Below the pieces are notes generated by a model, which was not told the DNA's origin, did not search any database, and saw only the letters and a list, made by a program, of their open reading frames with translations. A stretch of 64,000 nt of DNA from Arachnia propionica (GTDB lineage: Bacteria > Actinomycetota > Actinomycetes > Propionibacteriales > Propionibacteriaceae). The stretch lies in assembly GCF_003859805.1 (NCBI RefSeq), contig NZ_RQZG01000008.1, positions 141,912 to 205,911 on the forward strand, read 5' to 3'. Of this stretch, positions 36,365 through 44,863 are shown piece by piece (the first letter of the stretch is position 1; every line of letters begins with the position of its first letter). A program made the position numbers and the translations under genes.

Positions 36365-37159
36365 TCAGGAGTTCTTGAGCTTCTCGATCGCCTCCATGAG
36401 GGATTCGGCGGTCGGCTCGATGAGGACGCTCTTGGCGGCCTCGTCGTAGAACTTCAGTTCCTTGCCGTCGACGGTGAAGGTCGGGGTCTGCGTGATCCCG
36501 TTCTCCGACATCGCCTTGTAGGACTTCTCCGCGAAGTTGGCGTAGGCCTTGTCGTCGTAGAGCTTCTGGAACTCGGTCAGGGCCTCGCCGGTGATCCCGG
36601 CCTGGGCGGCGAAGTCCACGCGGAGCTGCTCATCGCTGAAACCGGCCCCCTCGTTCGGCTGGTTGTCGAAGACCACCTTGTGGTATTCGCGGTACTTGCC
36701 GACGGCGTCGGCTGCGGCCGCCGCCAGGGCGGCTCGCGAGGAGGACTTCGCGTTGCCGTCACGGTTCACGCTGTCCAGGAAGTAGGCGGTTCGGATCTCG
36801 ACCGTGATCCTCCCCTCGTCGACGAGCTGGGTGACCACGCTGCCGTACTCCTGCTCCCGAGACTTGCATCCCGGGCACTGGTAGTCCTCGTAGATGACCA
36901 GGTGCGGGACCTCGCCGCTCGGTTTGGTGTCCTGGGAGACCAGCTGGATGCCGTGGCCCTCGGTGGCGTTCGGTGGCGTCGCCACGTTGCTGTTCCTGCC
37001 CACGACCTGGGTGAGGACGATGGCGACGATCGCCACGGCGATGATTGCGAGCACACCGAGGCCGATGCCCATCATGCGCTTCTGGCGGGCCTGGCGTTCC
37101 TCCAGCTCCTGCTGCCGTCGCAGGGCTGCACGCTTGCTCAGATTCGAGTTGTTGGCCAT
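36365..37159 (-). CDS. DsbA-like thiol-disulfide oxidoreductase, membrane anchored
   Basis: 264 residues. A basic, coiled N-terminus (KRAALRRQQELEERQARQKR) precedes one membrane helix (GIGLGVLAIIAVAIVAIVLTQVV), so the enzyme part faces outside. The thioredoxin-fold active site is YEDYQCPGCKSREQE (CPGC, about residue 95), and the cis-Pro region is TQTPTFTVDG. It would oxidise or shuffle disulfides in exported proteins. A MauE/DoxX-like protein is encoded 14 bases upstream, a common pairing. Confidence 0.88.
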   Translation of the reverse strand: MANNSNLSKRAALRRQQELEERQARQKRMMGIGLGVLAIIAVAIVAIVLTQVVGRNSNVATPPNATEGHGIQLVSQDTKPSGEVPHLVIYEDYQCPGCKSREQEYGSVVTQLVDEGRITVEIRTAYFLDSVNRDGNAKSSSRAALAAAAADAVGKYREYHKVVFDNQPNEGAGFSDEQLRVDFAAQAGITGEALTEFQKLYDDKAYANFAEKSYKAMSENGITQTPTFTVDGKELKFYDEAAKSVLIEPTAESLMEAIEKLKNS

Positions 37160-37172
37160 GTCGGGGTACTTC

Positions 37173-37715
37173 TCATTCCTTCTCGTCCGCGTCGCTCGCG
37201 GAGGTGCTTTCAGTCATTGAACGGGTGGGGGTCCCGAAAAGTGCCCGGTCCAGGCTGAACAGTGACTGGGGACGCAGCATCAGCCAACCGCACAACGTCG
37301 CCATCCCGAGGTTCTCCGCCATCTTCAGGGGGTACTGGGTCTGCGAGGCATCCACCTCACCGCCGGTGCCGAAACAGCCGCAGTCGATGTTGATGCCCTG
37401 ACTCCAGACCCAGGCGATGCCCCCCATGAACATCAACAGCATGACGAAGATCGCGGCCGCGGCCCACCGGGTGAACAGTCCCCCCAGCAGCAGCAGGCCC
37501 GCGGCGATCTCCACCACGGGGAGCACGATCGACAGGATGTGCGCCACGTCCCACCCCACCAACTGGTACGCCAGGATGTTCGCCCGGAAACCCTCCATGT
37601 CGACGATCTTGACGGCCCCCGCCCACACGAAGACGATTCCCGGGATGATGCGGGCGATGAGGCCCACCCAGTCCTTCCAGGAACGGATGGACGACGCAGC
37701 GTACGAATCGGTCAC
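37173..37715 (-). CDS. MauE/DoxX-type membrane protein, partner of the DsbA-like enzyme
   Basis: 180 residues, four membrane segments: LIARIIPGIVFVWAGAVKI, ILSIVLPVVEIAAGLLLLGG, AAAIFVMLLMFMGGIAWVWS and NLGMATLCGWLMLRP. The CGCFG motif (DCGCFGTGG) after helix 3 is typical of MauE-type proteins linked with disulfide formation. It precedes the DsbA-like gene in the same transcript and may recycle it. It is divergent from folC. Confidence 0.85.
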   Translation of the reverse strand: MTDSYAASSIRSWKDWVGLIARIIPGIVFVWAGAVKIVDMEGFRANILAYQLVGWDVAHILSIVLPVVEIAAGLLLLGGLFTRWAAAAIFVMLLMFMGGIAWVWSQGINIDCGCFGTGGEVDASQTQYPLKMAENLGMATLCGWLMLRPQSLFSLDRALFGTPTRSMTESTSASDADEKE

Positions 37716-37748
37716 CAGCTCATCCTAGCCGCCTAGAATGAGCGGATC

Positions 37749-39062
37749 ATGGATCACACCACCCTCGTTGAAGAATTGACGGCCCGCTGGCCCGAGCACC
37801 GGATCGGCCGCAGCCTGAACCGCATCCAGGCCCTGATGGACCTGCTCGGCAACCCCCAGCAGGCCAGTCCCGTGATCCAGGTCGCCGGAACCAACGGCAA
37901 GGGGTCCACCTGCATCATGATCGACTCCCTGCTGCGTGCCACCGGGCTCCGGACCGGGAGATTCGCCAGTCCACACCTCAGCGACGCGCGGGAACGCATC
38001 TGCCTGGACGGGGAAGCCCTGTCGAAGGAGCGGTTCGGTGAGGTCTGGGAGGAGATCGAACCCTTCGTGCAGCTGGTCGACCAGCAGCACCTGGACGGCA
38101 TCGACATGACCTTCTTCGAGGTCATCACGGGGATGGCCTACGCCGCCTTCGCCGATGCGCCCGTCGACGTCGCCGTGGTGGAGGTGGGGCTCGGGGGCAG
38201 CTGGGACGCCACCTCCGTCGTCACCCCCGAGGTCGCCGTGGTGACCCCCATCGGGGCGGACCACACCCACATCCTGGGCGAGACCCTGGCCGAGATCGCC
38301 ACCGAGAAGGCCGGGATCATCAAGCCCGGTTCGACGGCGGTGCTGGCCGGGCAGGAGCCCGCCGCGGTCCAGCCACTGCTGGCGCGTGCCGTCGAGGTGG
38401 GGGCCGTGGTCCGGGCGGAGGGTCCGGATTTCGGGCTGCTGGAACGCCGACCCGCGGTCGGGGGGCAGGTGATCCGGATCCAGGGTCTCGGAGGACCCGT
38501 CGGGGAGCTGTTCCTGCCGCTGCACGGTGCCCACATGGCCCGCAACGCGGCACTCGCGGTGGCGGCGGTGGAGTCCTTCCTCGGCGGTCAGGGGCTGGAC
38601 CCGAAGATCATCGAGGAGGGGTTGGCCGAGGTGAAGGCCCCGGCCCGACTGGAACTCGTGAGGACCTCCCCGGCCGTGGTCATCGACACCGCCCACAATT
38701 CCCAGGCCGCACGGGCCACCGTGGACGCCTGCCAGGAGGCCTACGCCTTCACCCCCACCATCGGGGTGGTGGCCATGATGGCCGACAAGGACCAGGCGAC
38801 AGTGCTGCAGACCTTCGCCGAGGTGATGCAACAGGTGGTCATCACCCGGGTGCAGGGAACACCCCGGGCGTTGCCCACCGCCGAGCTCGCCGCCCTGGCG
38901 GAGGAGATCTGGCCCGCGGGCAGGGTGCACCAGGCCCCGACGATGGCCGATGCCCTGGAACTCGCCACCCTGCTGGCCGACGCGGCGGGCCCAGGAGCCG
39001 GGGTCCTCGTGGCAGGATCCCTCATCGCCGCTGGTCAGGCCCGCGACCTGCTGGTGAAATAG
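37749..39062 (+). CDS. folC: folylpolyglutamate synthase / dihydrofolate synthase
   Basis: 437 residues. The Mur-ligase-type P-loop is VAGTNGKGSTCIMIDSLL (about residues 49-66), followed by FASPHLSDARERICLDG, the DMTFFEVITGMAYAAFAD strand and VEVGLGGSWDATSVV. It adds glutamates to folates and, in many bacteria, makes dihydrofolate. ATG at 37749 is 33 bases from the divergent MauE gene start. ndk follows. Confidence 0.94.
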   Translation: MDHTTLVEELTARWPEHRIGRSLNRIQALMDLLGNPQQASPVIQVAGTNGKGSTCIMIDSLLRATGLRTGRFASPHLSDARERICLDGEALSKERFGEVWEEIEPFVQLVDQQHLDGIDMTFFEVITGMAYAAFADAPVDVAVVEVGLGGSWDATSVVTPEVAVVTPIGADHTHILGETLAEIATEKAGIIKPGSTAVLAGQEPAAVQPLLARAVEVGAVVRAEGPDFGLLERRPAVGGQVIRIQGLGGPVGELFLPLHGAHMARNAALAVAAVESFLGGQGLDPKIIEEGLAEVKAPARLELVRTSPAVVIDTAHNSQAARATVDACQEAYAFTPTIGVVAMMADKDQATVLQTFAEVMQQVVITRVQGTPRALPTAELAALAEEIWPAGRVHQAPTMADALELATLLADAAGPGAGVLVAGSLIAAGQARDLLVK

Positions 39063-39104
39063 CTGTCATCCAGTCAGAACACACACCCAGCAAGGAGCAC
39101 CGCA

Positions 39105-39521
39105 ATGGCGCGTCAGTCCACGTTCGTCATCATCAAACCCGACGCCTTCGCAGCCGGTCACGTCGGCCACATCCTCAGCCGCTACGAGGAGGCCGGACTG
39201 GTGCCGATGAGGCTCGAGGTGTGGCACGTCCCCGCTGAGCTGGCCGACCGGCACTACGCCGAGCACCTGGACCGGGACTACTACGCAGGACTGCGGGAGT
39301 TCATCACCTCCGGACCGTTGGTGGCCTGCGAGTTGGTGGGTGAGGGTGCCATCGAGCTGGTCCGGACCCTCAACGGGGCGAAGAACCCGGCCGAGGCGGA
39401 ACCCGGGACGATCCGTGCGGACTACGGCACCAGCATCCGCCGCAATGCCGTCCACGCCTCCGACTCCCCCGAGAGTGCGGCGCGCGAACTGGCGTTGTGG
39501 TTCGGCAACGAGGAGAACTGA
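39105..39521 (+). CDS. ndk: nucleoside diphosphate kinase
   Basis: 138 residues, the standard length. STFVIIKPDAFAAGHVG at the N-terminus and RADYGTSIRRNAVHASDSPE with the phosphorylated His near residue 119. It balances nucleoside triphosphates. Preceded by AAGGAG. Position after folC is common in actinobacteria. Confidence 0.95.
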   Translation: MARQSTFVIIKPDAFAAGHVGHILSRYEEAGLVPMRLEVWHVPAELADRHYAEHLDRDYYAGLREFITSGPLVACELVGEGAIELVRTLNGAKNPAEAEPGTIRADYGTSIRRNAVHASDSPESAARELALWFGNEEN

Positions 39522-39537
39522 CCCTATCCTTCTCGGC

Positions 39538-41493
39538 ATGACCGACACCCTGCCGGAGTTCTCCCTGTACCCGAAGCTCGAGCCGTTGCTGACGGGCGTG
39601 TCCAAACCCATCCAGTACGTGGGAGGTGAGCACAACAGCATCCGCAAGGACTGGGAGTCGGTCGAGGTGCGCTGGTGCCTGTCCTACCCGGACGCCTACG
39701 AGGTGGGTCAGCCGAACCAGGGTGTGGCGATCCTCTACGAGATCCTCAACGAGCGTGACTGGATCCTGGCCGAACGCACCTACGCCGTGTGGCCCGACAT
39801 GGATGCGGCCATGCGCGCAGCGGGGGTCCCGCAGTTCACGCTGGATGCGCACCGTCCCGTCGCCGCCTTCGACGTGCTGGGGTTCAGCTTCTCCACCGAG
39901 CTGTGTTACACCAACATGCTCTCCATCCTGGACCTGGCCGGAATGCCGATCCGGGCCGCCGAACGAGGCGATGACCATCCCATCGTGCTGGTCGGGGGAC
40001 ACGCCGCGTTCAACCCGGAGCCCATCGCCGACTTCATCGACGTCGCGGTGCTGGGTGACGGGGAGGAGGCCTCACTGCTCGTCAGTGAGATCGTGCGCGA
40101 GTGGAAGGCCGAGGGGCGTGAGGGTGGTCGTGAGGGGTTGTTGCTGCGGTTGGCCCTGACCGGGGCCTTCTACGTCCCGGCCTTCTACGATGTCGACTAC
40201 CTCGACGACGGCCGGATCCAACGGGTCGCGCCCAACCGGGAGGGGGTGCCCTTCCAGGTGCGCAAGCACACCCTGATGGACCTGGACCAGTGGCCCTACC
40301 CGGCCAGGCCGATCGTCCCGATGGCCGAGACGGTGCACGAGCGCTACTCCGTCGAGATCTTCCGGGGTTGCACCCGCGGCTGCCGTTTCTGTCAGGCCGG
40401 GATGATCACCCGGCCGGTGCGGGAACGCAGCCTGACCACCATCGGCAACATGGTGCAGCAGGGCCTGGAGGCGACCGGGCTGGAGGAGATCGGGCTGCTG
40501 TCGCTCAGCTCCGCCGACCACTCCGAGATCGGCGACGTCACCAAGCAGCTCGCGGATCGGTACGAGGGCACCAACGTCTCGTTGTCGCTGCCCAGCACCC
40601 GCGTCGACGCCTTCAACATCGACCTGGCCAACGAGCTGTCCCGCAACGGCCGACGTTCCGGTCTCACCTTCGCACCGGAGGGCGGGTCGGAACGGATGCG
40701 GAAGGTCATCAACAAACTCGTCAGCGAGGAGGACCTCATCACGACGGTGGCCACGGCCTTCAGCAACGGCTGGCGGCAGGTGAAGCTGTACTTCATGTGC
40801 GGGCTGCCCACCGAGACCGATGAGGACGTGCTGCAGATCGCGGAACTCGCCTCCCGGGTCATCGAGACCGGACGCAAGGTCTCCGGCACACGTGACATCC
40901 GCTGCACCGTCTCCATCGGAGGATTCATCCCGAAGGCCCACACGCCGTTCCAGTGGGCCGCGCAGGCCGACCACGAGACCATCGACCACCGGCTGCAGCT
41001 GCTCAGGGAGCGGATCCGCCAGGACAAGAACTACGGTCGTGCCATCGGACTGCGCTACCACGACGGCAAGCCCGGCATGGTCGAGGGGTTGTTGAGTCGA
41101 GGGGACCGCCGGGTCGGGGCCGTCATCGAGCGGGTCTGGCGTGAGGGTGGCCGGTTCGACGGGTGGAGTGAACACTTCGACTTCGAACGGTGGGAGACCG
41201 CCGCCAACGAGGAGCTGGGCAGGATGGGCATCGACCTGGCCTGGTTCACCACTCGGGAGCGCGACTACGAGGAGGTGCTGCCCTGGGATCACCTCGACGC
41301 CGGCCTGGACCGGGACTGGTTGTGGGAGGACTGGCAGGACGCCCTCGACGAGGTGCCGGTGGAGGACTGTCGTTGGACCCCCTGCTTCGACTGTGGGGTG
41401 TGCCCCCAGATGGGCACCGACATCCAGATGGGGCCGACCGGGCAGGCCCTTCTGCCGCTACCGGTGCTGCACCCCGACCTGGGCCGTGACTGA
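39538..41493 (+). CDS. B12-binding-type radical SAM protein, TIGR03960 family
   Basis: 651 residues. After an N-terminal region (SYPDAYEVGQPNQGVAILYEIL, FSTELCYTNMLSIL, GGHAAFNPEPIADF) comes the radical SAM cluster CTRGCRFCQAG and then LSLPSTRVDAFN and GLTFAPEGGSERMRKVINK. The C-terminal CFDCGVCPQMG segment may bind another metal. The family's reaction is not established; it is usually next to a TIGR03936-type partner and rne, suggesting a role in RNA modification. Here the partner lies 2.5 kb away behind a minus-strand insert. Confidence 0.85.
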   Translation: MTDTLPEFSLYPKLEPLLTGVSKPIQYVGGEHNSIRKDWESVEVRWCLSYPDAYEVGQPNQGVAILYEILNERDWILAERTYAVWPDMDAAMRAAGVPQFTLDAHRPVAAFDVLGFSFSTELCYTNMLSILDLAGMPIRAAERGDDHPIVLVGGHAAFNPEPIADFIDVAVLGDGEEASLLVSEIVREWKAEGREGGREGLLLRLALTGAFYVPAFYDVDYLDDGRIQRVAPNREGVPFQVRKHTLMDLDQWPYPARPIVPMAETVHERYSVEIFRGCTRGCRFCQAGMITRPVRERSLTTIGNMVQQGLEATGLEEIGLLSLSSADHSEIGDVTKQLADRYEGTNVSLSLPSTRVDAFNIDLANELSRNGRRSGLTFAPEGGSERMRKVINKLVSEEDLITTVATAFSNGWRQVKLYFMCGLPTETDEDVLQIAELASRVIETGRKVSGTRDIRCTVSIGGFIPKAHTPFQWAAQADHETIDHRLQLLRERIRQDKNYGRAIGLRYHDGKPGMVEGLLSRGDRRVGAVIERVWREGGRFDGWSEHFDFERWETAANEELGRMGIDLAWFTTRERDYEEVLPWDHLDAGLDRDWLWEDWQDALDEVPVEDCRWTPCFDCGVCPQMGTDIQMGPTGQALLPLPVLHPDLGRD

Positions 41494-42678
41494 CGGTTCG
41501 TGCTCGATCCGCCAGTCACGGCAGCTGATGAGCCCCGTGACCGTCATCGGGACCGTGAGCACCAGCAGCATGATCAGTGGCCAGGACCAGCCGCCGGTGG
41601 CCTCCTGCAGCAGCCCGAAGGCGAACGGTGCGGCCGAGGCCAGCAGGTACCCAGTCGACTGCACGAAACCTGACAGCGCGGCGGTCCCGGCCGCGGTGTC
41701 GGCCCGCAGCCCGAGCAGCGCCAGGAACAGCGGGAAGGTGGCGAGTCCTGCGGCGATCAGCAGTGCCCACAGCCATGGCGCCGTCGTCGGGGCCAGCAGC
41801 AGACCCAGGAAGGCTGCGGCCATGGCCAGCGACAGGATCAGCAGCATCAGGTGGGGCTGGGGGCGCCGGGCCACGTAGGCCGGCAGCAGGAATGCCGGCG
41901 GGATCCCGGCCCCCGTCGTGATGGCCAGCATGAAACCGGCATCGGCCTCACTCATCCCGGCCGCCTGGTAGATGCTCGGCAACCACCCGAAGACGGTGTA
42001 GGCGGCCGCTGACTGCAGGGCGAAGAACAGGGCCAGCGCCCAGGCCTTCCGGCTCCCCGCCACGGCGCGGACCGACAGCCGGGACGTCGTGGTGTGCAGG
42101 TGCGGGCGACTCAACCTGAGCAGTGGCAGCCAGACGACGGCGGCCGCGACCGCGAGCAGGGACCCGGCGGTGAAGGCGGCCCGCCACCCGCCGAGGGCGA
42201 CCGCCAGGGGGATGGTGGCGCCACTGGCGAGGGTCAGCCCCAACGCCAGTGACAGTGAGTACAGGCTGGTCACCAGTCCGATCCGGTTGGGGAAGTGGAG
42301 CCGCACCAGGGAGGGAAGCAGGACATTGGCCAGGGCCATCCCGGCCAGGGCCACCGTGGAACAGGCGAGGAAGAGCCACGGGCCGTCCACCCAGGCCCGC
42401 ACGAGCTGACCGGAGATCAGCAGCAGGTAGGCGATCCCGATGGTGCGGTGCGCGCCGAGCCGGTGGGCGAGCCACGGTGCGATCGCTCCGACGACGGCGA
42501 AGCACAGGGACGGCAGGGCCGTCAGCACCCCGGCGAGGCTGGGCCCCAGCCCCAGGTCAGCCTGGATCTGGGACAGGGCGGGGCCGACGGAGACCGCCAC
42601 CGGGCGCAGGTTGAAGGCGAGCAGCAGGAGTGCCGCCAGCACCAGCCAGGTGCGGAACCCGTACTTCCCACCGGCCAT
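41458..42678 (-). CDS. MFS transporter, CynX/NimT (cyanate-type) family
   Basis: 406 residues, twelve membrane segments. Starts MAGGKYGFRTWLVLAALLLLAF with LRPVAVSVGPALSQI, the CynX-family signature, and GALAPWLAHRLGAHRTIG-like motif A (IAPWLAHRLGAHRTIG). Substrate is unknown; the family moves anions such as cyanate or nitroimidazoles. The ATG at 42678 overlaps the upstream isomerase stop (TGATG), so the two are coupled. It is convergent with the radical SAM gene, overlapping by 36 bases. Confidence 0.82.
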   Translation of the reverse strand: MAGGKYGFRTWLVLAALLLLAFNLRPVAVSVGPALSQIQADLGLGPSLAGVLTALPSLCFAVVGAIAPWLAHRLGAHRTIGIAYLLLISGQLVRAWVDGPWLFLACSTVALAGMALANVLLPSLVRLHFPNRIGLVTSLYSLSLALGLTLASGATIPLAVALGGWRAAFTAGSLLAVAAAVVWLPLLRLSRPHLHTTTSRLSVRAVAGSRKAWALALFFALQSAAAYTVFGWLPSIYQAAGMSEADAGFMLAITTGAGIPPAFLLPAYVARRPQPHLMLLILSLAMAAAFLGLLLAPTTAPWLWALLIAAGLATFPLFLALLGLRADTAAGTAALSGFVQSTGYLLASAAPFAFGLLQEATGGWSWPLIMLLVLTVPMTVTGLISCRDWRIEHEPSVTAQVGVQHR

Positions 42679-43916
42679 CAGGCGGCCGCCTCGGCCTCGC
42701 GCAGTGCGAAGGCCATCACCGGGCTGAGCGGCAGGGTCGGGATCAGGGTGGCCTGCAGGGCGTGGTAGAGATCCGGTTTGCCCGGCCACACCTTCCCGGC
42801 CGGTTCGTTGCCGGGGTCCAGCTCGTGGTGCCAGGAACCGGCCTCGAGGTCGAGCAGGTGGACGGCGGCGAAGTCCCACCATCGGGCGTAGTCACGGGCG
42901 TAGCGTTTCTTGCCGGTGCGTTGCCACAGCGTGGCGGCGGCACCGATGGCCTCGGCCGTCACCCAGTGGAGCCGATCCTCGACGACCGGGGTGCCGTCCC
43001 AGTCCGTGGTGTAGAGGAACCCGGGGAGGCCGTTGCGGGCCCAGCCGTCGGCGACGGCCCTCCTGTAGAGCCGTTTCGCGGCATGCGCCCAGCCCTTGGT
43101 CGGGCCGGGCAGATCACCCAGTCCGGCATCCTCGAGGGCTGACTCCACGTGCAGCAGCAGCCGTGCCCACTCCAGACCATGACCGACGGTCGCCCCGTAG
43201 GGTCGGAACTGATCGGCCTTGTGATCCTCGTTGTAGTCCGGCAGGAACTCCCAGTCGGGGGTGAAGTGCTCCGGCATCCGCCAGCCGTTCAGGGCGGCCT
43301 GCCCGGCGGCGAAGGCGGCCAGGTGGGCGGCGCGACGCAGCCAGTGCGGGTCCCCGGTGGCGTCGGCCGCGGCCAGCAGCGCCTCGACGCCGTGCATCGT
43401 CGCGTTGATGCCCCGGTAGTCGCTGGGAGTGCTGAAGTCACGGTTCCACGACTCGATCACCAGCCCGTCGTCGTCCAGGAAGTGACCCTCGTAGACGCCC
43501 AGGGCCTCCTGCAGCAGATCGACGGCGCCGTCGAGGTCCGCGGCGACGGCGGAGCAGGCCGCCAGCACGACGAAGGCGTGGGCATAGGCCTGCTTCCCGG
43601 CGGGACCGTCCCCGGAGGCGTCGTCGAACCAGCCGCCGTGCTCCTCGTCGCGCAGGGCCCCGGTCAGCCCACTCATGGCGGCCTGTGCCACAGGTCTGGA
43701 CCCCGGCACCCCCAGGAGGTGACCGAGGGCGTAGCAGTGCACCATGCGGCAGGTGCTCCAGGTCGCAGGGGGACGTGTCGGGTCGTTGCTGCCGTCGCTG
43801 TTCAACCAGGCGGCCCCGAGTCCCGGCACGGGGCAGTTCCGGGCGAAGTCGAGGAGACGGCGGGTCTCGCCACGGAGCCAGTGGGTGTGATCAGGGGAGC
43901 GCAACCAGTTCGACAT
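42678..43916 (-). CDS. AGE-family sugar epimerase/isomerase
   Basis: 412 residues from the ATG at 43916 (AAGGATGG upstream). The alpha-barrel family includes N-acylglucosamine 2-epimerase, mannose isomerase and sulfoquinovose isomerase YihS. Visible catalytic parts are GINATMHGVEALLAAAD, GHGLEWARLLLH and LHWVTAEAIGAAATLW, holding the conserved His residues. It is most like the YihS/aldose-ketose isomerase branch. The exact sugar is unknown. It forms a two-gene unit with the MFS transporter downstream, which may import its substrate. Confidence 0.83.
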   Translation of the reverse strand: MSNWLRSPDHTHWLRGETRRLLDFARNCPVPGLGAAWLNSDGSNDPTRPPATWSTCRMVHCYALGHLLGVPGSRPVAQAAMSGLTGALRDEEHGGWFDDASGDGPAGKQAYAHAFVVLAACSAVAADLDGAVDLLQEALGVYEGHFLDDDGLVIESWNRDFSTPSDYRGINATMHGVEALLAAADATGDPHWLRRAAHLAAFAAGQAALNGWRMPEHFTPDWEFLPDYNEDHKADQFRPYGATVGHGLEWARLLLHVESALEDAGLGDLPGPTKGWAHAAKRLYRRAVADGWARNGLPGFLYTTDWDGTPVVEDRLHWVTAEAIGAAATLWQRTGKKRYARDYARWWDFAAVHLLDLEAGSWHHELDPGNEPAGKVWPGKPDLYHALQATLIPTLPLSPVMAFALREAEAAA

Positions 43917-43972
43917 GGGTCCATCCTTGCGTGTACGGGGCCGGGCGTCCATGCGGGATAGGATCAGGGCTC

Positions 43973-44692
43973 GTGGCCAAGAAGCAACCCCCCATCCAGC
44001 AGGCACCGCCGGTCCAGCGGGTTCGACTCCGTTATGCGCGTCGAGGGGCGGCCCGGTTCACCTCCCATCGTGACTTCGGAAGGATCCTGGAGCGGGCGCT
44101 GCGCCGAGCCGCGGTCCCGATGGCCTACTCGTCCGGCTTCAATCCCCACCCCCGCATCTCCTATGCCAACTCGGCCCCCACGTCGGCGGCGAGCGAGGCC
44201 GAGTACGTCGAGCTCGCACTCGCCGCGGAGTGTGACCCGGCGAAGGTCCAGCGGGCCCTCAACGCGGTGATGCCCCAGGGGCTGGTGTTTCTGGAAGCCG
44301 CTGATGCGGTGCGGGAGTCGCTGAGCGATCTGCTCGAGGCCTCGGACTGGGAGGCCGCGGTGGCCGACTGCCCGCCGGGGTCGCTGGCGAGGGCCGCGGT
44401 GGCGCTGCTGGACTCGACCACCGAGACGGTGGAGCGGATGACCAAGAGCGGGATGCGTTCCTTTGACGTCCGCCAGGCGGTGATGGCGTTGTCGGTGCCG
44501 GATGACCAGCACGTGGTGATGCGACTGCGACATCTCACCCCGCTCGTGAGACCCGACGACGTGATGACGGTGCTGCGTCGCCTGGAGCCCGGAATCCCGG
44601 CCACTCCGGCGTTGCTGACGCGTCTTCGGCAAGGGCCGTTGGTGGAAACAGGGATCGGTGACCCGTTGAATCCGAAACCTGTGGAACAATAG
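43973..44692 (+). CDS. TIGR03936 / DUF2344 radical-SAM-associated protein
   Basis: 239 residues from the GTG at 43973. VRLRYARRGAARFTSHRDF, RILERALRRAAVPMAYSSGF and NPHPRISYANSAP are the hallmark N-terminal stretch. These proteins accompany TIGR03960-type radical SAM enzymes and are fused to them in some bacteria. Their role is not established; proximity to rne hints at RNA metabolism. rne starts 172 bases downstream. Confidence 0.86.
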   Translation: MAKKQPPIQQAPPVQRVRLRYARRGAARFTSHRDFGRILERALRRAAVPMAYSSGFNPHPRISYANSAPTSAASEAEYVELALAAECDPAKVQRALNAVMPQGLVFLEAADAVRESLSDLLEASDWEAAVADCPPGSLARAAVALLDSTTETVERMTKSGMRSFDVRQAVMALSVPDDQHVVMRLRHLTPLVRPDDVMTVLRRLEPGIPATPALLTRLRQGPLVETGIGDPLNPKPVEQ

Positions 44693-44863
44693 GGCACAGG
44701 TCTTGCACCGCCGGTGCTCCCGTGAGGTTGCCCAAGGGGTTGGAGACCGCGACGAGATGAATCGACCGCGGCGACCCCCGGACGTCTCCGGGTGACCTTG
44801 AAGTCTTGTACGGCGCAGCGTGCTGCGCCCGATCCCGGCGCACCCGCGCCTGAAGGAGTCAGG

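Noticed and set aside
41458..42882. 474-residue MFS frame with a long N-terminal extension
   Set aside because: The first 68 codons are the isomerase gene read out of frame; the ATG at 42678 overlaps the isomerase stop and starts at the first membrane helix.
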